A stretch of 64,000 nucleotides of DNA from Schistosoma haematobium. Lineage: Eukaryota > Platyhelminthes > Trematoda > Strigeidida > Schistosomatidae. Positions 1 to 10,058 of the stretch are shown piece by piece. The notes beneath the pieces were generated by a model. It was not told the origin of the DNA. It was given only the letters and a program-made list of their open reading frames with translations, and did no database searches. The stretch is taken from positions 30,693,536 to 30,757,535 of the forward strand of contig NC_067198.1 in the NCBI RefSeq assembly GCF_000699445.3, given 5' to 3'. Numbering within the stretch: the first letter of the stretch is position 1; each line of letters opens with the position of its first letter. Position numbers and translations under genes: made by a program.

Positions 1-54
1 CGAAACTCTTCACTGCCTGACGGTTGTGAATTCGACGCTACGTTCCGATACACC

Positions 55-110
55 TTATTCGCAAACATCCTTGAGAGTAGCATCCACTACACAACTAAAA
101 TTACGTATAC
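55..110 (-). CDS. Candidate terminal coding exon, duplicate copy 1
   Basis: On the minus strand a pyrimidine-rich stretch ending in TAG is followed by an open frame of 17 codons (beginning IRNFSCVV) and a TAA stop. An AATAAA signal is seen downstream in the second copy (8149-8154). It could be the last exon of the small gene that begins at 1367. The link between the two is inferred, not shown. It is not recognised by family. Confidence 0.25.
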
Positions 111-1253
111 CTATTAAAAGAGTAATTTAACACCGTATTGGTTTTTGGGATATTAAATACAATAAAGACTTATCGTGAGAACGGCTTAGTTTTGTCGCGC
201 ACTTGAACTACAGCTACGAATGACGCTGTCAAACTAAGTATTAAGATTAGTTGGGTAGTGTAACGACCAGGAGCAAATGCCGTTGTAAGGTAAATAATGT
301 GCTTTTGGTAAGGTGCAAGAGCAAAGCTTTACATAAACCGAACTAGCATGTAGTGATGTATTTTCTCTGGGCAAACAGTATTCCCACGTCTTCTATGTGG
401 GAGAAATAAGTGGATATTTTCTTCCATGAATACATTTTATTTTATCTTCTGTGCATCGTACTATAGCTCTACAACGAAACGATCGCTAATTTTCCTTGGA
501 CATTGTAGTCACTCATCACTGCTTTGTTTTATTTCAGGTGTTTCCGTGATTTACACAGAATGGGTCACTTTTCAAAATAATTTCGACCATACGGTCTCCC
601 TCTCGCCTATCACCAGTCACCCTCGTTTCTTCAGTACCTCTTGTTATTTACGCCACACACTAGGTTATCCGCGATGCTCTGCTTTATAATCGTTATCATC
701 AAGTTCAGCGCAGGAAGTTGAATTCCCAGTTGTACACGTGCATTGTTTTGGGAAATGCTGTGCATGGATGAGTATTAACCTTCATGTAATTCATACTATA
801 ACACCAAATTGAAGGTGGCGTGGTATTTCGTGGTCACCAAGATTCTGCGCTCTATCATGAATAGGCTTAAGGGTGTGCATTGGTGGGCAGCTCAGGGTTT
901 AGAAATCAACTGTCAGGTGGTTTTCAGTCTCCAACAAGTCCCGGTGTTAGATAAAGTTTTTAAAAATACCAACTAATTATTTGGCATAGGATAGTTGCGC
1001 CAAGTATAAAACCTTATGATCGAAATCAAAAGTTGCTATTCAAGCAGGCTTTTAGAAATGTAAGCTGAACTGTCATCCATGTGGAGCTTATATTTATTGA
1101 GTAAAAGATTATATCAAATCGATAGACAGTAATGATAACACTTGACTGTACATCGAGAATAGTTACAATAATCCGCATAATATAAGACTATTGCGAAAAT
1201 GCACCTGCTACGTTAGCATGGGGAGTAGGGCATCCTAAAGAGAAGCTATAAAT

Positions 1254-1367
1254 TCACAGTCGTGTGCGAATATTTCGGGAAAGAAAATAAGCTCTCCCAC
1301 TCTCTGTCATTTCAAGTCGATTAAGAGCGATTACTTTTTCTGGTGACTGCGGTAAAGAGCATATCAT
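1254..1367 (-). CDS. Small ORF downstream of orphan YIPF5 exon (duplicate copy 1)
   Basis: A 37-codon open frame beginning MICSLPQSPEK. It lies 16 bases after a strong acceptor (T-rich tract then TTTCAG, AG at 1384-1385). An AATAAA on the minus strand at 1405-1410 lies only about 20 bases before that acceptor. No family is recognised. The frame may continue into further exons by splicing before the stop. In this copy it lacks an upstream YIPF5 gene apart from the last exon, so expression is doubtful. Confidence 0.35.
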   Translation of the reverse strand: MICSLPQSPEKVIALNRLEMTESGRAYFLSRNIRTRL

Positions 1368-1610
1368 TCTAAATTTCTCCAACCTGAAATAAAAACAATA
1401 TCAGTTTATTAATACTGGCACATAATTCCAAGTGAAACCCAGTATATTTCTAACAGTGTTTCATAAACAAACATAATTCCATTTTTAATGAATGTTTTAA
1501 TAGAAAAAAATGTATCTTTTTCGCATGATAAATATTACAGGTCATCATAAGTTTATCCATCAGTAAATCTGACAGCTATGTATCCAATAATTTAAATAAC
1601 AGAAAGCGAA

Positions 1611-1773
1611 TCAAAACACAACTAGGAGTGCAAATACACAATACACTAAGGCGCATGGATACGCCACAAGAATGCGTTGGTGTTGCATATCCAAACTACG
1701 AACAAACAATTTACTGGAAGCAATTGTGCACCACGAAACGACAGTCGCTGTCAACACGACACCTAGTACACTT
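1611..1773 (-). pseudogene. YIPF5: Orphan duplicate of the last YIPF5 exon
   Basis: Identical to the exon at 9896-10058. It encodes the C-terminal 53 residues of a Yip1-domain protein, including the family-typical [10 protein letters not shown] segment and a TGA stop, preceded by a TCCCAG acceptor. In this copy the sequence upstream on the minus strand leads into a chimeric RTE element and then into another gene's exons, with no other YIPF5 exon. It is therefore a duplicated gene fragment, not part of a full gene, unless further copies lie outside the window. Confidence 0.85.
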
Positions 1774-2102
1774 CTGGGATAAAAGTTAAATGAGAGTTGT
1801 ACATCATTTTATGTATGACAAAATATAGAAAAAAATTATGTACAGGTAAATTCGAAAAAGGGAGGTTACCGTTATTAAAATCTAAATTGTATATCTAATA
1901 TTTTTGAACTCAGAAACAACAAGAATGGATGTGGTAACCAAAAACAATTGATTGACGGGATTGTGACAAATTTACAAATACCTATTAACTCCAATGTCAA
2001 TTCACATGAAGGTGAATAAGAGCCCATGTAACGAGTAGGTGCATAATAATCCAGAAGAAACTACGGTGAATAACCTTACCACTGACGTATATAATTTGAA
2101 CT

Positions 2103-2482
2103 GTAAGGGGTGACTGGAGGTAGTCGACAGGAAACCCAAAACCTGTTTCGTGCTATTTGACACTTACCAACAAGGTGTAATCTTTTTGGAACAGATGCTC
2201 CCTGGCAGACTTGATTCCGTGTCACCCAGCTTTACAGTTGGTGTTATCACTAAGCTATCCGGGGCGCAACTGATCTGTAGGACTCAGATGTATTTACAAC
2301 TGATTGATCACTGAGTAGTAACCAATCGCAAAGTCCTTAGTATTAACTGAACTCTGTCGATCCAGTTGCAGTGTGATCACTTGTCGAAGTGACTTGATAT
2401 TGTTTACATTATGCTGAGGTGCCAAATGGTATGAAACCTAGATATATGGTTTCCTGTCGACTACTCCCAATCACCACCTTAC
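2103..2482. repeat. Foldback (terminal inverted repeat) element, copy 1
   Basis: The left end (GTAAGG..GACTGG then GTAGTCGACAGGAAACC) is repeated in inverse orientation at the right end, giving arms of about 34 bases with a few mismatches around some 310 bases of non-coding sequence. No clear target-site duplication is visible. It resembles a MITE, but the family is unknown. Confidence 0.5.
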
Positions 2483-2875
2483 TTCCCAATATGCTGCGCG
2501 CAATGTCGAGCCACTTAGACTAGTGACCACACTGTATGATTCAATCAGCACTAAAAAGGACTAGACATACATGACATTCATTGATCAACCAATTGTAAAT
2601 CAGACATTTTAGGTATTACATAAATATATAAGAGAAGACGAATATGATGTGTTTTTGTTGTGGACAGGGAATGTATGTAAATCCTCCATATGATGATGAT
2701 GTCCCCAACAACATATTTATTTATTTATTTGAACACATAAATATTGGTACAAGAGGGCACCAAATATAGATGCACCACTCACGCCACCACCAGCACTTAT
2801 GCAGCTACCCAGATACACGAACTTCTCGACTACTTCTATCTGCTCACCATCCAGGGTGAGTACAGGGTTAGAATC

Positions 2876-5223
2876 CTACCAGTCTTGTAGAAATACTTTG
2901 CACTTTGAAGGTGCAAAGCAAATACCGTACCTACGGACACTGATTGCCAACTGATTAAGCGCGAATTGCATGTCTTGGGCATTATCGCACAGTAAGACAA
3001 TATCATCCGCATACTCAAGGTCGAGAAGTCTTTCTCCAGGCAACAGATCCACACCACCATTACTTACATCCATCAGAGCTGTTTCTAGGATGTCGTCGAT
3101 GGCAAAGTTGAAGGGGAATGGTGAGATTGGGCAACCCCGCCTAACCCCACTGTTCGAATGGAACAATGGAGAAAGGTGGTTGTATCCCCTCACTCTGCCT
3201 GAGGTGTTTGTATATAGGGCTTTTAGGATGTTAATAAACTTCTCAGGCACACCCTTCTTCAATAGACAATCCCAGAGAACAGTCCTATCCAACGAATCGA
3301 AGGCAGCCCTGATGTCAAGAAACACTACGATTGTTGGCCTTTGATAAGTATGGCGGTGTTCTAACATTTGGCGGAGGGTGAGGATATGATCAATACATCC
3401 TCGACCAGAACGAAACCCAGCCTGCTCCTCGAGAGTCAATCTTTCTCGGGTTTTGAACAACCTACGAAGTATGACGGAAGCCAATAGCTTGGACGCAATC
3501 GGAAGTAGACTTATCCCCCGATAGTTGTTACAGGAACGACGTGAACCCTTTTTAAAGATAGGGACAACTATCGACTCATTCCATGACGTTGATACACTCT
3601 CTAGCTCCCACACCTTTGTAAACAACGTCGTCAGTTCCTTAGTCAGAATGTCACCACCATCTTTAAAAAGAGCCGGAGGTAAGTCATCTGGGCCAGGTGA
3701 TTTGTAGCGCTTCAAGAGTTGGAGTTCCTTGCGGACTTCCGCTTCATTTGGTGGATAAGTCGTCACCTGCCATGGGGGCAGTACAATCTGATCGATGCTC
3801 CCGGAGCAGCAGGCCAGTTGAACTGTCCTTCAAAAAATTCTGCCCATCGTCCAAGACGTCGATGGATGTTAGTGATTGGCATCCCGTCATCCTCACAGAT
3901 TGTTTCGCTCACACCAGACTTCTTGCTGCCAGTGGTTCGGATTAGTTGGAAGAGCTTCCGGTAATTACCAGATGCAGCTGCTGCTTCCAGCTTATTAGCA
4001 CGCTCCGACCACCAGGCTTCTCGGTCCGTACGCAAGCTTTGCCCAATTTCGCTACGTAACAACCTTCGTTTGTGGTCAAACTCACGGTTACTCGGAGTAG
4101 ACCGACGGGCTTCAATGAGTTGTAAGGAGCCTGAAGAAACCCAGTGCTTATAAGCGGGACGTTTCGCAAACCCACAATTGACTGTACCCGCCATTTTCAT
4201 GGCGTCATGCAATTGAAACCAATGCTCATCTATACTTTTCGGTGGAATGGTAGCTAGCCTAGAAGCTAGCTCGGTTGGATACTTACTTGCAACAGAAGTT
4301 GCTACCAACTTGCTAACATCAATTCGTTGGTGGCGGTCACTTCGTTGGCCACTGAAAAGTAAGGTCAGATTTACGCAGACCAAGGCGTGGTCACAGTCCA
4401 GATAGGTACTCCAAAAGGAGCGGCAGTCTCGTACACAACCACGCCAGCGGTAGCTGATTGCGATGTGATCAATCTGAGTCCAGGCTTGAAATGCAGAGGG
4501 AGGACGCCAGGTGGCACATCGGCGATGACTGTGCCGAAAGTTAGTGCTAGCCAGAAACAGGTTGTGGTCTGTGCAGTTGCAGTAGACGGTCCCCGTCCCC
4601 GTTATCTGTCCTGAGACCAACAAGTCCCCATGGGCCACGTAAACGACTCTCTTCTGTGCCTAGACGCCCGACCTGAGCATTCAAGTCTCCGGCTAGTACT
4701 ACAATATCTATCGAACGCACTTTCTGGAGAAGAACAGATAATTGGTGGTAAAACTCATCCTTGATTGCATCCGGGCTGCAATCTGTCGGAGCATAGGCGG
4801 AGATGACGAAAATACATCGTTTCTCACGCCGATTTCTCCTCACTTTGATGGAACTCTTTAATCTAACAGCACATAACCGACTATTAATGGGGATCCAATC
4901 GATTAGTGCTGCCTCAGCTCTAGCGCTTAGTGCGACACCAACGCCAGCAAGACCAGACGAAGATACCACAGGGTCCCCGATTAAGCGCACGTAAAACAAG
5001 CTTTTGAAGCGACAGATGGAGATCGAATTTGTAGTACTTCGCCAGAGTCATGAATACGGGTCTCGGATAGACAACAGACGTCGATAGTAAGACTTTCCAA
5101 AGACATAGCCAGCTCTATCTGTTGTCCGACCTGCATAAATGTGCGAACGTTGAAGGCAGCCAGTTTGAATGGTGCACGTGGTTTCAGAAAAACTGCTTCA
5201 GTCCTCGTATTCGGTGGTGACAT
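2876..5223 (-). pseudogene. RTE endonuclease-reverse transcriptase ORF, frameshifted
   Basis: The frame starts at the ATG at 5223 with an AP-endonuclease domain. Visible motifs include FNVRT, LSETRIHDSG, GDLNAQVG, a Q-IDHIAISYR segment and a final DHALV. The RT follows from about 3766, with [40 protein letters not shown] and the catalytic [10 protein letters not shown]. Frame breaks lie near 4990, 4600-4640 and 3765, and a TAG replaces a glutamine codon just after LQDW. The 3' third, which is present at 11239-11886 in the other element, is deleted here. The protein cannot be functional as written. Confidence 0.9.
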
Positions 5224-5357
5224 ACAATTTTCAACCGGACAGTGACTCGAGAACGTTTAGATAGAGTCAAATTTCCACCATAGACAAGCTGCTGTATAAG
5301 TCGAAAAAATAAGTATAGATAGAGTAGGAATAAAAGAGGGTGAATAATGATGTAGTA

Positions 5358-5397
<40 letters not shown>

Positions 5398-5803
5398 GCA
5401 ATAATAATATTTGAATCATTTGATTGTTCGTCGAAGCAAGAGAATTAGTTTCCATGATCATAGACAGTTCAGTTCATTAATTGTGTGTGGGCTGTGATAC
5501 TGCCCGGGTGCCCAAACCGAAGCAGGTGGTTTTCTTAGGGGCCACACCCCGAGCCTTTGACCTAATGGTCTAACCCACAAGGCAGTGGAGCATCGTGAGG
5601 AGATGCAGTCCCATGGTAGCCGGTGACCAACGATTGGTTCATACACCATTTGTTCCCGCAGGATACTGGAGTCCATGTGCACCATTGACTTGGAATCCGG
5701 TTGAAGCGCCGGGCAGAGGCTGTATACGCGTGGCCGTGTGAGAGTATTTCCAGAGGGAGGGCGAATCCACCCCGCTCTCGGCCATACCAGGGCATTTGGG
5801 GGG
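5224..5803 (-). mobile_element. 5' UTR of the RTE element
   Basis: Directly upstream of the element's ATG on the minus strand. Its distal part (5803-5480) recurs without the coding region at 12266-12747, 17806-18130 and 31037-31550, always joined there to the element's 3' tail. An (AAT)n tract separates this conserved part from the start codon. Confidence 0.7.
5358..5397. repeat. (AAT)n microsatellite
   Basis: About thirteen AAT units in the 5' UTR of the RTE element. Confidence 0.9.
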
Positions 5804-5902
5804 TTTTAAAAACAGATTATTCGTCATTATTGTTAATTTATAAAAGATTTCGTCGTATTGATTTCTGATGATATGATTACTGAATTTATATACCGTTTTC
5901 AG

Positions 5903-5968
5903 ACCTCCACTATTGGACCATTATTTGCAAGCGCTTTAATTGCTTGTTTCTTGGTGATTCTTGGTTTG
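5903..5968 (+). CDS. Penultimate exon of an unrecognised membrane protein
   Basis: Bounded by a TTTTCAG acceptor and a GTGAGT donor, 22 codons in phase 0. The frame gives TSTIGPLFASALIACFLVIL then GL, a typical single transmembrane helix. It joins in phase to the exon at 7138. Earlier exons are not visible; the chimeric RTE element lies directly upstream. A weak resemblance to the last helix of choline-transporter-like (SLC44) proteins was considered but is not convincing. Confidence 0.55.
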
Positions 5969-6571
5969 GTGAGTTGCGGCATTTTTCGGTGACTTGTTAG
6001 TTTCATGCTTAAAATAGCTCTCACTACAATTTTGCGTTGTCATCAAAGACTGTATAATACATATAACTAAGTTCTATTACTTTTCATGTATCCTTCCATT
6101 AATCAACGGTCAGTGTCGTTGATTTCGATGGTAATATTTAATGTTGAAAAATTAGTTTCTTGACACTTACTAGATATCGAGCTTAAGTTTAAATTAGCTT
6201 TCTGGACCTGCTCGTGATCAGCAATGATTGTTGTGTTCACCAGCAATAACCGGTGTATGCTTCTTTTCAAAACTGTATTCATGTTGCATTTCTTGGTAGT
6301 GTTTTGATTTTGGTGGTTATGTTTTTGGATATAGTACTCTTTTCATGTACGGGTCTACAAGAACCAGTTCTACAAGACATTGGACCCATAGTGTCATTTT
6401 GGTCCATTAAATGTATCTGGACGAACTGAAACATCACTTGGCTAGCGGAATTGAATGTTTATTCCATATCTCAGTTAAGTATGGTTTTGAGTTTCTATAG
6501 TTCCCTAAACTCCGGTCCTAGTCCTCATATGTATGTGGGTGATAAGTTAGTATCTTAATTTAGTGGTCGTC

Positions 6572-6574
<3 letters not shown>

Positions 6575-6624
<50 letters not shown>
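6575..6624. repeat. (TA)n microsatellite
   Basis: An uninterrupted TA run in the intron between the two membrane-protein exons. The rest of this 1.2-kb intron (5969-7137) shows nothing recognisable. Confidence 0.95.
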
Positions 6625-6630
<6 letters not shown>

Positions 6631-7137
6631 GCAGATGAAGAATTTACTGTTTTCTTAGATCGCAAACGTCTCGTCAGCCAATCAATTCTTCAAGCCTAGA
6701 GCTGAACAGTTTATCTAAATAGAATGATACAAGAAATACAACCATTGTCGCCTTTATGAGCTACAGCTCTCTTTTATTTTGTCGGGTGGCATGCACTTCA
6801 TAAATTTGTAAGTTCTTGACGTCTACGTTATTCGGAACACCCCAAGGTAAACGTAATACCAACCAACTGACTCTCTCTACTTAAATGAAAAGCATTATCA
6901 ATTTTTCAGGAAAGTTGTTTAGATTAGCTTCAGGCGCTTGTAATAATGTTTAAACCCTTCTCTCCACATACCGAAGTCTATACGGTCAAGCATTATTCTT
7001 GGCTTTCATATGGTAAATGTTATTCATTATGTACACAATCCCTGACTACTGATGAGAACACTTAAATCCAGTCAAGTTCATTAGTTTTTCGTAGTCTTTG
7101 TAGGCAGTTTATCAAAGTTTGTTTTCTTTTTCTATAG

Positions 7138-7518
7138 GACACTTTCATTGCCTGCCTATCTACGGCTTCTGTGAGACTGCAGTATTTCTATGAAATTGAT
7201 CGTTATCGAAAATTAGTCAACTCGTCACCTCAAACAGATCCCACTTGCTTAGAAGAATATTCTCTCCAACCTTTGCTACAACAACCTCTGTCTGTGCAGT
7301 CTGCTGGTTCGTGTATCAAAGCAAATACTTTACACTTCCCTCACGATAATTTGAATACTATATCGCCTTTCATGAATTCCACACCAACAGGCATAGGTCT
7401 CATTTCTGGTCCTAACATCTTCAATGAGACACAGATGTCTCAGCAATTTTACTCTCATAGACCCATAAGACACTCTACTTACTCACATCAACCAACTATT
7501 CTGAGTAACAATTATTAA
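7138..7518 (+). CDS. Last exon of an unrecognised membrane protein
   Basis: The exon begins after a T-rich tract ending CTATAG and runs 126 codons to TAA at 7516-7518. It starts DTFIACLSTASVRLQYFYEI, finishing a membrane segment and entering a tail rich in Ser, Pro, Gln and Asn (about 100 residues), which looks disordered and cytosolic. An AATAAA at 8002-8007 fits as the polyadenylation signal. No family was recognised. It belongs to the duplicated neighbourhood if the duplication extends left of the window. Confidence 0.6.
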   Translation, partial: DTFIACLSTASVRLQYFYEIDRYRKLVNSSPQTDPTCLEEYSLQPLLQQPLSVQSAGSCIKANTLHFPHDNLNTISPFMNSTPTGIGLISGPNIFNETQMSQQFYSHRPIRHSTYSHQPTILSNNY

Positions 7519-8001
7519 TTGAGAAATTGCATTTGTAAACCACCTCGTTTCACGCTTTTATTTCGAAGCATTAATATAATCAAAAGCTTTTCGTTTAATG
7601 CCAACTTGTCAAGTATTCACAACTATCCGGTCTATTTAATGCTTTGTTTATTCATATAATATATTCTCAGAATTCCACTTTTATAATCCTCAGGTTTGAG
7701 TTGCATTCCATATATATTTGTCCGTTTTATCTTATTTGTTTTATAAGCTTTGTATATACTTATTTATATTAGATAGCTCAATGTTCTTTTGTTATTTTTG
7801 CTTGAAAAACACTTTTTAAAAACTCATTTCCCTTTGGGACGAATCATGAAACCTATGTAACATTTCTAATCTCATTAAAACAACCAGCAATATATTCTCA
7901 TCTTGAGGTACATCTTTTCTCCCGTGCACCTTTTTTATTAGTCACCTACAAAACCACCACCATGAACTGTTATTTCATCAATACCAAATATGTTGATTTA
8001 C

Positions 8002-8007
8002 AATAAA
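8002..8007 (+). terminator. Polyadenylation signal AATAAA of the membrane-protein gene
   Basis: First well-placed AATAAA after the stop at 7518. A second one lies at 8128-8133. The interval 7519-8001 is AT-rich and is read as 3' UTR. Confidence 0.45.
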
Positions 8008-8148
8008 CATTCATTTATCGTCAATTGTTGAAATTTTGTTACCTAAAGTGGTTACTTCAATGTTATTAATCAATAGCTTAACCTAATAGAGTTAGTACCA
8101 TCTTATGGATCAACTATAGAACAGGACAATAAACAGGAGAAATGTATA

Positions 8149-8154
8149 TTTATT
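8149..8154 (-). terminator. Minus-strand AATAAA, convergent gene end
   Basis: Lies 184 bases beyond the TAA of the candidate terminal exon at 8338-8393 and within 150 bases of the plus-strand signal, so two transcription units appear to converge here. Confidence 0.35.
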
Positions 8155-8337
8155 GCGAAAGTTACGAAGCAATTACATGGTGTGTATAGATAGCATTCAA
8201 TCGTCCATTTGCACCTTCCAGTGTGTTCTGCAATCTGAACTGTCCTCTCGACTAACCTTCAAAACGTCATACTTTCGATGCACCGAAACTCTTCACTGCC
8301 TGACGGTTGTGAATTCGACGCTACGTTCCGATACACC

Positions 8338-8393
8338 TTATTCGCAAACATCCTTGAGAGTAGCATCCACTACACAACTAAAATTACGTATAC
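8338..8393 (-). CDS. Candidate terminal coding exon, duplicate copy 2
   Basis: Same sequence as 55-110. Here the downstream region is visible: AATAAA on the minus strand at 8149-8154 would serve as its polyadenylation signal, convergent with the plus-strand membrane-protein gene that ends nearby. The coding status rests on an acceptor-like site, a short open frame and the signal only. Confidence 0.3.
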
Positions 8394-9538
8394 CTATTAA
8401 AAGAGTAATTTAACACCGTATTGGTTTTTGGGATATTAAATACAATAAAGACTTATCGTGAGAACGGCTTAGTTTTGTCGCGCACTTGAACTACAGCTAC
8501 GAATGACGCTGTCAAACTAAGTATTAAGATTAGTTGGGTAGTGTAACGACCAGGAGCAAATGCCGTTGTAAGGTAAATAATGTGCTTTTGGTAAGGTGCA
8601 AGAGCAAAGCTTTACATAAACCGAACTAGCATGTAGTGATGTATTTTCTCTGGGCAAACAGTATTCCCACGTCTTCTATGTGGGAGAAATAAGTGGATAT
8701 TTTCTTCCATGAATACATTTTATTTTATCTTCTGTGCATCGTACTATAGCTCTACAACGAAACGATCGCTAATTTTCCTTGGACATTGTAGTCACTCATC
8801 ACTGCTTTGTTTTATTTCAGGTGTTTCCGTGATTTACACAGAATGGGTCACTTTTCAAAATAATTTCGACCATACGGTCTCCCTCTCGCCTATCACCAGT
8901 CACCCTCGTTTCTTCAGTACCTCTTGTTATTTACGCCACACACTAGGTTATCCGCGATGCTCTGCTTTATAATCGTTATCATCAAGTTCAGCGCAGGAAG
9001 TTGAATTCCCAGTTGTACACGTGCATTGTTTTGGGGAAATGCTGTGCATGGATGAGTATTAACCTTCATGTAATTCATACTATAACACCAAATTGAAGGT
9101 GGCGTGGTATTTCGTGGTCACCAAGATTCTGCGCTCTATCATGAATAGGCTTAAGGGTGTGCATTGGTGGGCAGCTCAGGGTTTAGAAATCAACTGTCAG
9201 GTGGTTTTCAGTCTCCAACAAGTCCCGGTGTTAGATAAAGTTTTTAAAAATACCAACTAATTATTTGGCATAGGATAGTTGCGCCAAGTATAAAACCTTA
9301 TGATCGAAATCAAAAGTTGCTATTCAAGCAGGCTTTTAGAAATGTAAGCTGAACTGTCATCCATGTGGAGCTTATATTTATTGAGTAAAAGATTATATCA
9401 AATCGATAGACAGTAATGATAACACTTGACTGTACATCGAGAATAGTTACAATAATCCGCATAATATAAGACTATTGCGAAAATGCACCTGCTACGTTAG
9501 CATGGGGGAGTAGGGCATCCTAAAGAGAAGCTATAAAT

Positions 9539-9652
9539 TCACAGTCGTGTGCGAATATTTCGGGAAAGAAAATAAGCTCTCCCACTCTCTGTCATTTCAA
9601 GTCGATTAAGAGCGATTACTTTTTCTGGTGACTGCGGTAAAGAGCATATCAT
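9539..9652 (-). CDS. Small ORF directly downstream of YIPF5
   Basis: Same 37-codon frame as at 1254-1367. It follows the YIPF5 stop by about 240 bases. The order on the minus strand is YIPF5 stop (9896), AATAAA (9690-9695), acceptor AG (9669-9670), ATG (9652). A polyadenylation signal about 20 bases before an acceptor is the layout of flatworm polycistrons resolved by spliced-leader trans-splicing. The product is unrecognised. It may be only the first exon of a small protein, with 8338-8393 as a possible last exon. Confidence 0.4.
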   Translation of the reverse strand: MICSLPQSPEKVIALNRLEMTESGRAYFLSRNIRTRL

Positions 9653-9689
9653 TCTAAATTTCTCCAACCTGAAATAAAAACAATATCAG

Positions 9690-9695
9690 TTTATT
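9690..9695 (-). terminator. YIPF5: Polyadenylation signal AATAAA of YIPF5
   Basis: Lies about 200 bases after the YIPF5 stop and about 20 bases before the acceptor of the small downstream ORF. It is duplicated at 1405-1410. Confidence 0.5.
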
Positions 9696-9895
9696 AATAC
9701 TGGCACATAATTCCAAGTGAAACCCAGTATATTTCTAACAGTGTTTCATAAACAAACATAATTCCATTTTTAATGAATGTTTTAATAGAAAAAAATGTAT
9801 CTTTTTCGCATGATAAATATTACAGGTCATCATAAGTTTATCCATCAGTAAATCTGACAGCTATGTATCCAATAATTTAAATAACAGAAAGCGAA

Positions 9896-10058
9896 TCAAA
9901 ACACAACTAGGAGTGCAAATACACAATACACTAAGGCGCATGGATACGCCACAAGAATGCGTTGGTGTTGCATATCCAAACTACGAACAAACAATTTACT
10001 GGAAGCAATTGTGCACCACGAAACGACAGTCGCTGTCAACACGACACCTAGTACACTT
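9896..10058 (-). CDS. YIPF5: YIPF5 last exon
   Basis: It starts with one base that completes a Lys codon, then 53 codons and TGA. It contains [16 protein letters not shown] and [16 protein letters not shown], matching the conserved C-terminal end of Yip1 proteins. The acceptor is ATCCCAG. An identical copy lies at 1611-1773. Confidence 0.9.

Larger units (their letters stand above)
1..3183. repeat. Tandem duplication, copy 1 (truncated by window edge)
   Basis: This block matches 8284-12251 base for base over everything I compared, with three one-base differences, each in a run of G (near 756, 1221 and 2107), and one 782-bp deletion at 2778/2779. It contains a terminal-exon candidate (55-110), a small minus-strand ORF (1254-1367), an orphan copy of the last YIPF5 exon (1611-1773), a foldback repeat (2103-2482) and the 3' part of an RTE element. 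Identity stops at 3183/12251 inside the RTE reverse transcriptase. The left limit lies outside the window, so the unit is probably longer than what is visible. Confidence 0.93.
2714..5803 (-). mobile_element. RTE-clade (SR2-like) non-LTR retrotransposon, chimeric and defective
   Basis: On the minus strand this reads 5' UTR (5803-5224), endonuclease, reverse transcriptase and the (AAAT)n 3' tail (2714-2730). The C-terminal region after the RT domain is lost in a 782-bp deletion. The left 470 bases are identical to the element at 11000-12265 and the rest is not, so it is a hybrid of two elements. It forms the joint of the tandem duplication. Three frameshifts make it inactive. Confidence 0.9.

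Noticed and set aside
426..689. 87-codon open frame, identical at 8709-8972
   Set aside because: The repeat is only due to the tandem duplication. There is no family signature, and a splice-acceptor-like site lies in its middle.
1629..1788. Plus-strand short frame beginning [13 protein letters not shown]
   Set aside because: It is the antisense shadow of the duplicated YIPF5 exon.
5903..7518. Assignment of the membrane-protein exons to the choline-transporter-like (SLC44) family
   Set aside because: Only a GLDTFIAC segment recalls the family. The diagnostic Glu/Asn-Asp-Gly region that should follow is absent.
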